A stretch of 64,000 nucleotides of DNA from Streptomyces aidingensis (GCF_900112355.1 NZ_FOLM01000001.1:169276-233275); one strand, 5' to 3'. Positions 30,043 through 40,482 are shown, counted from the first letter of the stretch. Translations and numbers: made by a program. The notes: generated by a model from the letters alone, not told the origin.

Positions 30043-30693
30043 TCAGGGGGTGACGACGACCGGCATTCCGGTGGTGGCGAACTCCCACATCCGGGTGCCG
30101 TCCTCCGCCGGCTGCCGGATGCCCCCGGTGCGCTGCGGCGACTCCGGGTCCGGCACCGAGCCGTCGGTGGCCGTGCTGAAACCGAAGACCACGCCGTCCT
30201 CCGAGGCGGCGAAGACCACCACGTTCTCGATCGGCACCCCGTCGGAGCCGTTCAGCGCCTCATAGCGGTTGTTGACCCGGTACTCGCCGGGGGCCGGGTC
30301 CACCGAGCTGTGGAAGACCGGATAGGTGTGCAGTATCCGGTCGCCCAGTCCATCCTCGGCCGTCTCCACCAGCCATACCCGCCGCTCGCTCAGCGAGTAG
30401 ACCACCCGGCGGCCGGCCCCCGAGTCCTCGGGCAGCGGCGCCACCGCGGCCGGGTCACCGCTCTCGCCCGCCTCACCGGTCTCCCCGCTTCCGGCCGGTC
30501 CCCCGGCGCCCGCCGTGCCCGTCTCCCCGCTCTCCTGCGCGGAGCCGCCGTCCCCGGCGGGGGCGGCCGGGCCGCTGCGCTCCCGGTCGGGAGCGGCCGA
30601 CGCCTGGTAGGCGAAGAAGCCCACCACGGCGAAGGCCAGCACGGTCAGAGCGGTCACAAAGACCCCGGGAGAGCCGGAAGTTCCACGCGCCAC
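30043..30693 (-). CDS. membrane-anchored YkuD-like (L,D-transpeptidase fold) protein without catalytic Cys
   Basis: The 216-residue protein has one N-terminal membrane helix (about residues 11-31), a low-complexity Gly/Ser/Glu linker to about residue 85, then an outside domain. The domain pattern (RRVVYSLSERRVWLV, VDPAPGEYRVNNR, and the final MWEFATTGMPVVV) resembles L,D-transpeptidases. The catalytic SHGC[IV]R motif reads RTGGIRQ here and the partner HGT reads FSTATDG. No peptidoglycan cross-linking activity is expected. It lies convergent to tsaE and divergent from tsaB. Confidence 0.7.
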   Translation of the reverse strand: MARGTSGSPGVFVTALTVLAFAVVGFFAYQASAAPDRERSGPAAPAGDGGSAQESGETGTAGAGGPAGSGETGEAGESGDPAAVAPLPEDSGAGRRVVYSLSERRVWLVETAEDGLGDRILHTYPVFHSSVDPAPGEYRVNNRYEALNGSDGVPIENVVVFAASEDGVVFGFSTATDGSVPDPESPQRTGGIRQPAEDGTRMWEFATTGMPVVVTP

Positions 30694-30810
30694 GATGCCC
30701 TGCCTTCTCCTGTGCCGCCTGCGGAGGATCGCGGAACCGACGGTAGCAGTCCCGCTCCGGCCGGCCCGGCGGAACTCCGCCCGGCGCAGCGTCCCGCCCC
30801 CGGAAAGAAT

Positions 30811-30816
30811 TAGGCT
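30811..30816 (+). promoter_or_regulatory. tsaB: -10 element for a probable leaderless tsaB message
   Basis: TAGGCT, a very good -10 for the main sigma factor, ends 7 nt before the GTG at 30823. There is no ribosome binding site between them. The geometry predicts transcription starting on the GTG itself. The -35 region is not recognisable. Confidence 0.6.
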
Positions 30817-30822
30817 TGCGGC

Positions 30823-31521
30823 GTGCTACTGCTCGCTCTGGACACCGCGACCCCGGCCGTCACCGTGGCGCTGCACGACGGGGAGCGGGTGCTCGCCGCC
30901 GCCGATCCCGTGGACGCCCGCCGCCACGGCGAACTGCTGCTGCCCGGTATCGACGGGGTGCTGCGCGCGGCCAGCCGTTCGCTGGACGCGCTGACCGGCA
31001 TCGTGGTCGGCACCGGCCCCGGCCCGTACACCGGTCTGCGGGTCGGCCTGGCCACCGCGCAGGCGATCGGGGCCGCCCGCGAGCTGCCGGTGCACGGCCT
31101 GTGCACCCTGGACGGCATCGCCTGGGCCACCGGACGCGACGAGCCGTTCGTGGTGGCCACCGACGCCCGGCGCAAGGAGGTCTACTGGGCCCGCTACGCC
31201 GACGCCCGTACCCGGGAGTCCGGGCCGGCCGTGGACCGCCCGCAGGACATCGCCGGCCGGGTGGCCGGGGTGCCGGCGGTGGGCGCGGGCGCGGTGCTCT
31301 ACGCCGGCGTCTTCACCGGCCTGCTCGGCGAGGGCCGCCCGCTGCACGCCTCCGCCGCCGCGCTGGCCGCCCTGGCCGCGGAGAAGCTGGCCGCCGGCGA
31401 GGCGCTGCCCGCGCCGCTGCCGAGGTATCTGCGCCGCCCGGACGCGCAGGTGCCGAAGAACTACAAGGTGGTCACCCCGCCGCTGTCCGCCGCCCCCGTC
31501 CGCCGGGCGGACGGCGGATGA
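30823..31521 (+). CDS. tsaB: tRNA t6A biosynthesis protein TsaB
   Basis: The 232-residue protein has the ASKHA-fold features of TsaB: LLLALDTATPAVTVALHDGE at the start and VVGTGPGPYTGLRVGLATAQ. It is the scaffold partner of TsaD and lacks a complete ATP site, as is normal. The GTG start is supported by the closely placed -10 element. The stop overlaps the next ATG by 4 nt (ATGA), tying it to rimI and tsaD. Confidence 0.93.
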   Translation: MLLLALDTATPAVTVALHDGERVLAAADPVDARRHGELLLPGIDGVLRAASRSLDALTGIVVGTGPGPYTGLRVGLATAQAIGAARELPVHGLCTLDGIAWATGRDEPFVVATDARRKEVYWARYADARTRESGPAVDRPQDIAGRVAGVPAVGAGAVLYAGVFTGLLGEGRPLHASAAALAALAAEKLAAGEALPAPLPRYLRRPDAQVPKNYKVVTPPLSAAPVRRADGG

Positions 31522-32123
31522 CGGCCGGCCGGCCCGCCCCGGGAGCGGCCGGGCCGCGGGAGATCCGGGAGATCCGGGAGATGCGCTGGTGGGATCTGCC
31601 GGCGGTGGTGCGGCTGGAGAAGCTGCTCTTTCCGGAGGACGCCTGGTCCGAGGCCATGTTCTGGTCCGAGCTGGCGCACGCCCGCGGTCCCGGCCGCTCC
31701 CGCCACTATGTGGTCGCCGTGGTCGCCGACGTCGCCGACGTCGCCGGTACCGGCCCGGGCGGTGCGCTCGCCGGATACGCGGGGCTGGCCGTCGTTCCCG
31801 GCGACAGCGCCGATGTGCAGACCATCGCGGTGGCCCCGGAACACCAGGGCGCCGGGCTGGGTGCCCGCCTGCTCACCGAACTGCTCACCGCGGCCACCGC
31901 GTTCACCTGCACGCAGGTGTTCCTGGAGGTGCGCACCGACAACGACCCGGCCCAGCGGCTCTACCGGCGGTTCGGCTTCGAGCCGCTCGGCATCCGCCGC
32001 GGCTACTACCAGCCCGGCAACCACGACGCCCTGGTCATGCGCCGCGACCACACCGCGCCCGGGCCGCCCCCTCCGCTCCCTCCGCCCGTCACCGAATCTG
32101 AGAAGCGCCTGAACCATGGCTGA
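31518..32123 (+). CDS. rimI: ribosomal-protein-alanine N-acetyltransferase (GNAT family)
   Basis: The 201-residue protein has the GNAT acetyl-CoA motif [20 protein letters not shown] and the RimI-like end [18 protein letters not shown]. It should acetylate the N-terminal Ala of S18 or similar substrates. The conserved domain starts near [13 protein letters not shown], so the first 21 residues may be extra. It is coupled at both ends: a 4-nt overlap with tsaB and an 8-nt overlap with tsaD. The end has a Pro-rich stretch. Confidence 0.9.
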   Translation: MTAGRPAPGAAGPREIREIREMRWWDLPAVVRLEKLLFPEDAWSEAMFWSELAHARGPGRSRHYVVAVVADVADVAGTGPGGALAGYAGLAVVPGDSADVQTIAVAPEHQGAGLGARLLTELLTAATAFTCTQVFLEVRTDNDPAQRLYRRFGFEPLGIRRGYYQPGNHDALVMRRDHTAPGPPPPLPPPVTESEKRLNHG

Positions 32124-33261
32124 CGAACCCCTCGTGCTCGGTATCGAGACCTCCTGCGACGAGACCGGTGTCGGCGTCGTCCGCGGCCACACCCTGCTGG
32201 CCGACGCGGTGGCCTCCAGCGTGGACGACCATGCCCGCTACGGCGGCGTGGTGCCCGAGATCGCGAGCCGCGCCCATCTGGAGGCGATGGTCCCGACCAT
32301 CAACCGGGCCCTGGCCGAGGCCGGGGTCAAGCCGCGCGACCTGGACGGCATCGCCGTCACCGCCGGGCCCGGCCTGGCCGGTGCGCTGCTGGTCGGGGTC
32401 AGCGCCGCCAAGGCGTACGCCTACGCCCTGGGCAAGCCCGTCTACGGGGTCAACCATCTTGCCTCGCACATCTGCGTGGACCAGTTGGAGCACGGCCCGC
32501 TGCCCGAGCCCACCATGGCCCTGCTGGTCTCCGGCGGGCACTCCTCGCTGCTGCTGTCCGCCGACATCACCACCGATGTCCGTCCGCTGGGCGCCACCAT
32601 CGACGATGCCGCGGGAGAGGCGTTCGACAAGATCGCCCGGGTGCTGAACCTCGGCTTTCCCGGCGGGCCGGTGATCGACCGCTACGCCCGGGAGGGCGAC
32701 CCGGCGGCCATCGCCTTCCCGCGCGGGCTGACCGGACCGCGCGACCCCCGCTACGACTTCTCCTTCTCCGGGCTGAAGACCGCGGTGGCGCGCTGGATCG
32801 AGGCGCGGCGCCGGGCGGGCGAGGAGGTCCCGGTGCCGGATGTGGCCGCGTCCTTCCAGGAGGCGGTGACCGATGTGCTGACCCGCAAGGCGATCCGGGC
32901 CTGCCGGGACGAGGGTGTGGACCATCTGATGATCGGCGGCGGGGTGGCGGCCAACTCCCGGCTGCGCGCCATGGCCGAGGAGCGGTGCGCGGCGGCCGGG
33001 ATCAGGCTGCGGGTGCCGCGCATGAAGCTGTGCACCGACAACGGGGCCATGGTGGCGGCGCTGGGCGCGGAGATGGTGGCCCGGGGCCGGCCGGCCTCGG
33101 GCTGGGACCTGCCGGCCGACTCCTCGCTGCCGGTCACCGAGCCCCATCTGCCCGCCGCTCCCGGGCACGGGCACGGACACGGACACGGGCACCTGCACGA
33201 GCTGAGCCACCGGGAGCTGTGGGGCGGCACCGACACCACCGGCGGGGGCGCCGGGGCATGA
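32116..33261 (+). CDS. tsaD: tRNA N6-threonylcarbamoyltransferase TsaD
   Basis: The 381-residue enzyme catalyses the last step of t6A synthesis. Conserved parts include [15 protein letters not shown] at the start, metal-ligand region [47 protein letters not shown] and CTDNGAMVA. The C-terminus has a His-rich insert ([16 protein letters not shown]) encoded by a six-base repeat. Such a tail is not part of the TsaD fold and may bind metal or be neutral. It overlaps rimI upstream and a small gene downstream (ATGA). Confidence 0.95.
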   Translation: MADEPLVLGIETSCDETGVGVVRGHTLLADAVASSVDDHARYGGVVPEIASRAHLEAMVPTINRALAEAGVKPRDLDGIAVTAGPGLAGALLVGVSAAKAYAYALGKPVYGVNHLASHICVDQLEHGPLPEPTMALLVSGGHSSLLLSADITTDVRPLGATIDDAAGEAFDKIARVLNLGFPGGPVIDRYAREGDPAAIAFPRGLTGPRDPRYDFSFSGLKTAVARWIEARRRAGEEVPVPDVAASFQEAVTDVLTRKAIRACRDEGVDHLMIGGGVAANSRLRAMAEERCAAAGIRLRVPRMKLCTDNGAMVAALGAEMVARGRPASGWDLPADSSLPVTEPHLPAAPGHGHGHGHGHLHELSHRELWGGTDTTGGGAGA

Positions 33262-33542
33262 CGGTCGCGCTGATGTGGGAGGCCCGGGCCGCCGCGGGGC
33301 GCGGCGCGGAACTGCTGGCCTGGGTCCGCGCCCAGCCCCTGGCCGGGGACGGCGGGCGGGGCCGGGCGCCGCTGCGCCGCGAGCACTTCACCGCGCCGCA
33401 GGACCGGGTGCTGGTGATCACCTGGTGGGACGCGGACTTCGACGCCGGGCTGCCGGAGCTTCCCGACCCGGACCCGGGCCTGACCCACCGCCCCGTCCAC
33501 CGCTGGCGCTTCCAGGCCGTGGACTGCCCTGGGCCGGCCTAG
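33258..33542 (+). CDS. small conserved protein of unknown function downstream of tsaD
   Basis: The 94-residue protein starts within the tsaD stop (ATGA, 4-nt overlap), so it is translated from the same message. It is soluble, with [20 protein letters not shown] and [13 protein letters not shown] as its most distinctive parts. The strand pattern could be an antibiotic-monooxygenase-like ferredoxin fold, but this is only a guess. Its stop shares the CTAG at 33539-33542 with the stop of the gene on the other strand. Confidence 0.65.
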   Translation: MTVALMWEARAAAGRGAELLAWVRAQPLAGDGGRGRAPLRREHFTAPQDRVLVITWWDADFDAGLPELPDPDPGLTHRPVHRWRFQAVDCPGPA

Positions 33543-34804
33543 GGGCCCGGCGGGGGCGGCACGGGGTGGCCGAGCAGCATGGTGGGGGCGCCGGCGATCC
33601 GGGTCAGCAGCAGGGTCGCGGTCTCCGGGCCGCTCAGCCGTAGCCTGCCGCGCACCTGCTCCGGCGTCATGGCGAAGCCGCGCTTCTTGATGGTCAGGGT
33701 GCCGATGGCGCGTTCCCGGACCAGCGCCCGCAGGCGCTTGAGGCCGAACGGCAGCACATCGGTGATCTCGTAGGCGGTGGCGTACGGGGTGCGGTGCAGG
33801 GTGTCGCCGCTGAGATAGGCGATGTCCGGATCGAGCGGCGGGGCGTCCAGTTCGGCGGCCAGTTCGGGGATCAGCCGGGCCCGGATGACGGCGCCGTCCG
33901 GCTCGTAGAGATAGCGGCCGGGCGGGCCGGTGCGCGGGGGCGGGCCGGGCCGGGTGCCGCCGGTCCGGCTGTGGCCGCCGGGCAGCAGGGTCGCCCGGTA
34001 CCGTCCGGCGGCGGTTCCGGCGCCGAACCAGAGCACGGCCTCCTTGACGTCCCCCGCGTCGGAGACCCATTCCCCCTCGGCGTCCTCGGGCACGGCCTCG
34101 TGCGGGATGCCGGGGGCGACCTTGAGCGCGGCGTGCTCCATCCGGCGCGCGACGGCCACCGCCCAGGACAGCGGCGGGGCGTAGGACTCGGGGTCGAAGA
34201 CCCGGGAGCCGCCGGTGCGGCGGGCCGGGTCGAGAAAGGCCGCGTCGCAGTAGGCCGCGGCCTCGGGAGCCGCCTCGGTGACATCGGCGCGGACCACGTC
34301 GATGCGGTCGGCCAGGCCCAGGGCCTCGGCATTGGCCCGGGCCACCGCGCAGGTGAGCGGGGAGCGGTCCACGGCGAGCACGGTCAGTCCGGCGCGGGCC
34401 AGGGCGATCGCGTCGCCGCCGATGCCGCAGCCCAGATCGGCGATCCGGCGCACTCCCAGCAGCGCGAACCGGGCGGCCCGCCAGTCGGCGACCGATGCGC
34501 GGGTGGCCTGCTCCAGGCCGTCCGGGGTGAAGAACATGCGTTCCGCGTCCGCGCCGAACTTGGCCGCCGCCCGCTGCCGCAGCCGGGCCTGGGTGAGCGC
34601 GGCCGAGACCAGGGCGGCGGGGTGGTCCCTGCGCAGCCGGGTGACCAGGGCCAGGTCCGCGGCCGGGTCATGGCCGCGGAGTCCTTCCAGGAGGGCGTGT
34701 CCGGGGCCGGTCAGCAGGGCCTGGAAGGCGGCGACGGACTCGGCTTCGCCGGGGCCGGTCCGGCCGGCGGGGGAGGGAGAGCTGGGTGGGGCCACACGGG
34801 TCAT
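33539..34804 (-). CDS. class I SAM-dependent methyltransferase with THUMP-like C-terminal domain
   Basis: The 421-residue protein has the SAM-binding motif RIADLGCGIGGDAIALARAG and the later AAFLDPARRTGGSRVF. The C-terminal region (IGTLTIKKRGFAMTPEQVRG and LLLTRIAGAPTMLLG) matches a THUMP-like domain found in a conserved actinobacterial family. An RNA substrate is likely from the fold but is not shown. ATG 34804 has GGGGGAC just before it. It converges with the tsaD operon and diverges from the deacetylase. Confidence 0.85.
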   Translation of the reverse strand: MTRVAPPSSPSPAGRTGPGEAESVAAFQALLTGPGHALLEGLRGHDPAADLALVTRLRRDHPAALVSAALTQARLRQRAAAKFGADAERMFFTPDGLEQATRASVADWRAARFALLGVRRIADLGCGIGGDAIALARAGLTVLAVDRSPLTCAVARANAEALGLADRIDVVRADVTEAAPEAAAYCDAAFLDPARRTGGSRVFDPESYAPPLSWAVAVARRMEHAALKVAPGIPHEAVPEDAEGEWVSDAGDVKEAVLWFGAGTAAGRYRATLLPGGHSRTGGTRPGPPPRTGPPGRYLYEPDGAVIRARLIPELAAELDAPPLDPDIAYLSGDTLHRTPYATAYEITDVLPFGLKRLRALVRERAIGTLTIKKRGFAMTPEQVRGRLRLSGPETATLLLTRIAGAPTMLLGHPVPPPPGP

Positions 34805-34866
34805 TGTCCCCCGGGGCACCGGAACGGCACCGCGGGAGGCCCGGCACCCGGGTGCACCATCCACAT

Positions 34867-35925
34867 ATGAAGATCATCGTACAAATCCGGTCAAAACCCC
34901 GGTACCGCGTGGTGGCCGGTGTGTCCGGGGCGGCCGTGCTGGCCGTGGTCTGCGCGGCGGCGGTGGCGCCCGAGCTGGTGATCGCGCCCCTCGCCGGCGG
35001 CGGCACCTCGCCGTCGCCGGCCGGGGCGGCAAAGGGCGCCACCGGCGACGGCGCGCGCGGCGCGGACGGCGGGGGCGCCGGGGGTGAGGAGGAGGTGGCG
35101 GGGGCGGCCGGTCCGCCGCCCCCGGCCGGGGCCGTCCAGGTCATCCCGCACCGGATTCCGGCCCGCACCGCGGCCGAGGCCATGCTCGGCCATGCCGAGC
35201 GCCTGGAGCGCGCCGAACGGCTGCGCGCCACCGCCGCCCGGCGCTGGCGCGTGCCCGAGCTGCCGCCGCTCGCGCCCCCGCCCCCGCCGGAGAAGGTCGA
35301 ACTCAAGACCGAGCCGGGTCATATCGCCGGTGCGGGCCTGCCCCCGGTGATCACCCGGGTGCCCACCGACGACAAGGTCGTCTTCCTGACCATCGACGAC
35401 GGCGCGGAGAAGGACCCCGACCTGCTGCGCATGATGCGCGAACTGGACATTCCCTACAGCAGCTTCGTCACCGACTACGTGGCCCGGGACGACTACGGCT
35501 ACTTCCGCGCCATGCGCAGGGACGGCAACCATGTGCACAACCACACCGTCACCCACAAGGAGCTGCCCAGGCTCTCCCGTGCCGGGCAGCGCGAGGAGAT
35601 CTGCGACCAGCAGGACAATCTGGAGCGGGAGATCGGCGAGCGGCCCGCGCTGTTCCGGCCGCCCTACGGCGCCTATGACGAGTCCACCCTGCGGGCCGCC
35701 GCCGAGTGCGGCGTGCAGGCCGTCCCGCTCTGGGCCGAGGAGGCCTTCGCCGACCGCATGGAGTGGGGGCGGGCCGACCGCAGATTCCATCCGGGGGACA
35801 TCATCCTCACCCACTTCCGCGGCGAGGACGCCTGGGCGGGCTCCATGCCGGACATGATCCGCCTGGTGCTGAAGACCGTGGCCGAACAGGGTTTCGCCAT
35901 CGCCAGGCTGGAGGACTACATCTAG
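34867..35925 (+). CDS. membrane-anchored polysaccharide deacetylase (NodB domain)
   Basis: The 352-residue protein has an N-terminal signal or anchor (about residues 15-36), a low-complexity Gly/Ala/Pro linker, and a C-terminal NodB domain. Catalytic motifs are clear: TIDDGA (Asp pair), HNHTVTH (two metal His), RPPYGAYD, and ILTHF. It should remove acetyl groups from peptidoglycan or another cell-wall polymer outside the cell. The region before the ATG has only a weak purine run. It is monocistronic, with groES 236 nt downstream. Confidence 0.88.
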   Translation: MKIIVQIRSKPRYRVVAGVSGAAVLAVVCAAAVAPELVIAPLAGGGTSPSPAGAAKGATGDGARGADGGGAGGEEEVAGAAGPPPPAGAVQVIPHRIPARTAAEAMLGHAERLERAERLRATAARRWRVPELPPLAPPPPPEKVELKTEPGHIAGAGLPPVITRVPTDDKVVFLTIDDGAEKDPDLLRMMRELDIPYSSFVTDYVARDDYGYFRAMRRDGNHVHNHTVTHKELPRLSRAGQREEICDQQDNLEREIGERPALFRPPYGAYDESTLRAAAECGVQAVPLWAEEAFADRMEWGRADRRFHPGDIILTHFRGEDAWAGSMPDMIRLVLKTVAEQGFAIARLEDYI

Positions 35926-35983
35926 CCGCGGCGCGCGGGGCGCGCGGCGTCCGTGCTGCTCAGCGGCGGTGCCGGGGCGCTGC

Positions 35984-36010
35984 CTGGCACTCTAGTTGAC
36001 TGAGTGCTAA
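35984..36010 (+). promoter_or_regulatory. groES: CIRCE operator 1 (HrcA site) upstream of groES
   Basis: CTGGCACTC at 35984-35992 and GAGTGCTAA at 36002-36010, separated by exactly 9 nt, form a canonical CIRCE with two changes in the left arm. It overlaps the -35 TTGACT of the groES promoter, so HrcA binding would block polymerase. Confidence 0.9.
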
Positions 36011-36022
36011 CGGCGTCATAAT
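35996..36022 (+). promoter_or_regulatory. groES: groES-groEL promoter
   Basis: TTGACT at 35996-36001 and CATAAT at 36017-36022 are spaced by 15 nt. The -35 lies in the spacer of the first CIRCE and the predicted start (about 36029) touches the second CIRCE. It is the expected heat-shock promoter used by the main sigma factor and controlled by HrcA. Confidence 0.65.
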
Positions 36023-36025
36023 CTC

Positions 36026-36060
36026 GATGCTGGCACTCTCCGAAGGCGAGTGCCAGCATC
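36026..36060 (+). promoter_or_regulatory. groES: CIRCE operator 2, extended perfect palindrome
   Basis: Arms of 13 bp (36026-36038 and 36048-36060) are perfect and contain CTGGCACTC-N9-GAGTGCCAG. As it lies at the transcription start, it would also form a hairpin at the 5' end of the mRNA, which may affect message stability as known for CIRCE in other bacteria. Confidence 0.9.
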
Positions 36061-36161
36061 GCGCGACGGGCGGATCCGGCACCCGCGACGACGGGTCCAC
36101 CAGGTCGTGCCATCCAGACATCCAGTTACCCCGCGAGATCTCCGAAGGGGGAGGTCGGATC

Positions 36162-36473
36162 GTGACGACCGCCACTAGCTCCAAGGTTGCCATCAAGCCG
36201 CTTGAGGACCGCATCGTCGTCCAGCCGCTCGACGCCGAGGAGACCACGGCCTCGGGCCTGGTCATCCCGGACACCGCCAAGGAGAAGCCCCAGGAGGGCA
36301 CCGTCCTGGCCGTCGGCCCGGGCCGCTTCGAGGACGGCCAGCGCATTCCGCTCGACGTCAAGGTCGGCGACATCGTGCTGTACAGCAAGTACGGCGGCAC
36401 CGAGGTGAAGTACAACGGCGAGGAGTACCTCGTCCTCTCGGCCCGCGACGTGCTCGCGATCATCGAGAAGTAA
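36162..36473 (+). CDS. groES: co-chaperonin GroES
   Basis: The 103-residue protein has the GroES signature [20 protein letters not shown], the mobile loop ([19 protein letters not shown]) and the end [18 protein letters not shown]. It caps GroEL. The GTG start has GGGGGAGG 7 nt upstream. Two CIRCE sites and a promoter lie before it, so it should be repressed by HrcA and induced by heat. groEL follows 153 nt downstream. Confidence 0.97.
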   Translation: MTTATSSKVAIKPLEDRIVVQPLDAEETTASGLVIPDTAKEKPQEGTVLAVGPGRFEDGQRIPLDVKVGDIVLYSKYGGTEVKYNGEEYLVLSARDVLAIIEK

Positions 36474-38255
<1,782 letters not shown>

Positions 38256-38310
38256 CCCCGGACATCCGGCACCGGACCGGACGCACCCGTCCGGGGGCGC
38301 CCGGCCGCAG

Positions 38311-38354
38311 ACGCCGGCCCGGTACCCGCCACGCGGCGGGCACCGGGCCGGCGT
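38311..38354 (+). terminator. groEL terminator
   Basis: Arms 38311-38330 and 38335-38354 pair with a single mismatch and a 4-nt loop (ACGC), followed by TCTCC. It lies 56 nt after the groEL stop. Confidence 0.85.
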
Positions 38355-38410
38355 TCTCCGTCGGCCGCCGGGGAACCGGAGGGGAACGGTCCGGTGCGGC
38401 GGACGGCCGG

Positions 38411-39118
38411 CTATCCGGGGGTCCGCCGGCGTCCGCCGAGCTGCTCCAGCAGGCCCAGGGTGTCCCAGTTGAACCAGGACTCGGCGATCTTGCCGCCCTC
38501 GCAGCGGAAGGTGACGTGCCCGCCGACCTCGATGGCGTTCCCGGTGGGCGCGATGCCCTGGAACTCGCCGGAGTGCCGGGCGCGCACGGTGAACCGGCAG
38601 CACACCAGCTCGCCCTCGGCGGCGATGCTGTCGAGGGAGACGTTCTGGGTGTCGAAGGCGGAGGCCAGCTCGCGGTAGGCCTCCTTGGCCTCGTCCCGGC
38701 CGAGGGTGTCCTGCGGGTTCGCCGGGTCGTGCTCGATATAGCCGGGCGTGCAGAGCTCGTCGTAGGCGTCCACCATGTCGCGGGCCACCACCTCGTCGAA
38801 GTAGCGGCGGGCCAGCGCCTTGTTGAGCTGCTCCTCGCGCACCACGTCGAGGTCGGTGAAGGACGGCATCTCGTCGCACAGCTTCACCAGTTCCTGGAAG
38901 ACCTGGTCGGTCTCCGGCAGGTTGGAGTTCTTCATCGCCTCCTCGTACGAGGGAAACTCCACGATCTCCACGAGATGGGTGGAGTCCGAACGGTCCGTGC
39001 CGACGATCGAGTGGGTGGCGGTGCGCTTGCCCTCGGTGAGCTGCACCCACCTGTCCATCAGCCGGTTCACGTCGTCGACCCTGCTGGTTTTGCAGTCGAT
39101 GACCTGGACGAATGTCAT
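38411..39118 (-). CDS. SnoaL/NTF2-fold protein with N-terminal ferredoxin-like domain
   Basis: The 235-residue protein appears to have two parts. The first 100 residues (MTFVQVIDCKTSRVDDVNRL, STHLVEIVEFPSYEEAMKN) look like a small alpha/beta-barrel domain of the ABM kind. The second half (ARRYFDEVVARDMVDAYDEL, HDPANPQDTLGRDEAKEAYR, CRFTVRARHSGEFQGIAPTG) has the ester-cyclase-like SnoaL pattern. The catalytic function is unknown. ATG 39118 has GGGAGG 4 nt before it. It is convergent with groEL. Confidence 0.8.
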   Translation of the reverse strand: MTFVQVIDCKTSRVDDVNRLMDRWVQLTEGKRTATHSIVGTDRSDSTHLVEIVEFPSYEEAMKNSNLPETDQVFQELVKLCDEMPSFTDLDVVREEQLNKALARRYFDEVVARDMVDAYDELCTPGYIEHDPANPQDTLGRDEAKEAYRELASAFDTQNVSLDSIAAEGELVCCRFTVRARHSGEFQGIAPTGNAIEVGGHVTFRCEGGKIAESWFNWDTLGLLEQLGGRRRTPG

Positions 39119-39200
39119 GACGCCTCCCACCGGGCGCATTGAGCCGTGCCGAACAGTTTCAGGCTAGGCCCGTTCGGGAATGATGTCCTGTTTGCGGTGC

Positions 39201-40043
39201 TCAGTCCGCTTTCTTGCGGCTGTCGTGCCCGTCCTGCCCGTCCTGCCCGTCCTGCCCGTCCGGGCCCTCCCGGCCGGGGCCGTAGCTGCGTCCGGCCCGC
39301 GAGGTGAGGCCGCCCAGGGCGTTGCGCGGCACCAGCCGGGTCACCCCCAGCAGCGCCTTGTAGCGGGCGTCCGGCACCGAGACGGTCCGGCCGCGGGCCA
39401 GATCGCGCAGCGCGGTGGCGACCACCTTGTCGGCGTCCAGCCACATCCAGCCGGGGATGTTGCCGGTGCTCATGCCGGCCCGCCGGTGGAACTCGGTGCG
39501 CACAAACCCCGGGCAGAGCGCCATCAGCCGCACCCCCTCGCCGCGCAGATCCGCCGCCGCGCCCTGGGTGAACTGCACCACCCACGCCTTGGAGGCGCCA
39601 TAGGTGCCGCGCGGCGCGAAGGCCGCCACCGAGGCGACGTTGATCACCGCGCCCCGGCCGCGCCGGCGCATCCCGGGCACCGCCGCCGAGGTCAGCCGCA
39701 GCACCGCCTCGCAGTGCAGCCTGAGCATCCGCAGCTCGTCGGCCACCGGCACCTGGAGGTACCGGCCCGGCTGCCCGAAGCCGGCGTTGTTGACCAGCAG
39801 GCCCACCGGCCGGGCGGGGTCGGCCAGCCGTTCCTCCACCGCGGCGATGCCGTCGTCGCGGGTCAGGTCGGCGGCGAGCACGGAGGCGGACACGCCGTGG
39901 CGGTCGTGCAGTTCCACCGCCTGGCGCTCCAGCCGCTGCCGGTCGCGCGCCACCAGTACCAGGTCGTGTCCGTCGCGGGCCAGCCTGCGGGCAAAGGCGG
40001 CTCCGAGGCCGGCGGTGGTGCCGGTGATCAGCGCAGTGGTCAT
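39201..40043 (-). CDS. short-chain dehydrogenase/reductase
   Basis: The 280-residue protein has the SDR motifs ALITGTTAGLGAAFARRLA (cofactor), DLTRDD, NNAGFG, the Ser in INVASVAAF and the catalytic YGASK. The RD-like residues after the second strand (LVARDRQRL) favour NADP(H). The substrate is unknown. The C-terminus ends in a DGQDGQDGQDGHD repeat encoded by a 9-bp tandem repeat. ATG 40043 is preceded by no strong binding site. The whiD terminator lies just upstream. Confidence 0.88.
   Translation of the reverse strand: MTTALITGTTAGLGAAFARRLARDGHDLVLVARDRQRLERQAVELHDRHGVSASVLAADLTRDDGIAAVEERLADPARPVGLLVNNAGFGQPGRYLQVPVADELRMLRLHCEAVLRLTSAAVPGMRRRGRGAVINVASVAAFAPRGTYGASKAWVVQFTQGAAADLRGEGVRLMALCPGFVRTEFHRRAGMSTGNIPGWMWLDADKVVATALRDLARGRTVSVPDARYKALLGVTRLVPRNALGGLTSRAGRSYGPGREGPDGQDGQDGQDGHDSRKKAD
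39222..39257. repeat. 9-bp tandem repeat at the end of the SDR gene
   Basis: Four copies of GTCCTGCCC (the first with one change) encode the Asp-Gly-Gln repeat of the SDR C-terminus. It is a simple in-frame repeat likely to vary in copy number. Confidence 0.85.
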
Positions 40044-40084
40044 GCGACGACGGTAGTCCAGCGGCGGCCGGCAGGGCACGGAAA

Positions 40085-40106
40085 GCCCCCGCGCCGCCGC
40101 GGGGGC
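40085..40106 (-). terminator. whiD terminator
   Basis: A perfect 9-bp stem (40085-40093 with 40098-40106, 4-nt loop), read on the minus strand, is followed by TTTC. A second hairpin (40150-40157 with 40161-40168, 3-nt loop) lies nearer the whiD stop. Together they should separate whiD from the SDR gene. Confidence 0.7.
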
Positions 40107-40173
40107 CTTCCCGGTGATGCGGTTGCTCCGGTCGGTTTCCTCGGGGCCGGGCGCCGGTGTCCGGCGCCGGCCG

Positions 40174-40482
40174 TCAGGCGCTGCCGGCGGCCTTGGCCAT
40201 GCCGCGCCGCGCGCGGCCCAGCAGCTCCTCGCGTTCGTCCTCGGTCAGTCCGCCCCACACGCCGTACGGCTCGCGGACGGTCAGCGCATGGGCTGCGCAC
40301 TCGGCCCGTACGGGGCAGCGCATGCACACCTCTTTCGCGGAGGACTCGCGCGCTGTGCGGGCCGCACCGCGCTCTCCCTCCGGGTGGAAGAAGAGCGAGC
40401 TGTCGACTCCCCGGCAGGCCGCCAGGAGCTGCCAGTCCCAGAAGTCGGCGTTCGGGCCCGGAAGGCGGGAGAAATCTGCCAT
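40174..40482 (-). CDS. whiD: WhiB-like iron-sulfur developmental regulator WhiD
   Basis: The 102-residue protein has the WhiD N-terminus MADFSRLPGPNADFWDWQLL, four cluster-binding cysteines at 23, 53, 56 and 62 (C-x29-C-x2-C-x5-C), and the Wbl turn GVWGGLTEDEREEL. WhiD is needed for late sporulation in Streptomyces and binds a [4Fe-4S] cluster. The start has AAGGGGA upstream. It is divergent from bldM, the known Streptomyces arrangement, which supports the name. Confidence 0.93.
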   Translation of the reverse strand: MADFSRLPGPNADFWDWQLLAACRGVDSSLFFHPEGERGAARTARESSAKEVCMRCPVRAECAAHALTVREPYGVWGGLTEDEREELLGRARRGMAKAAGSA

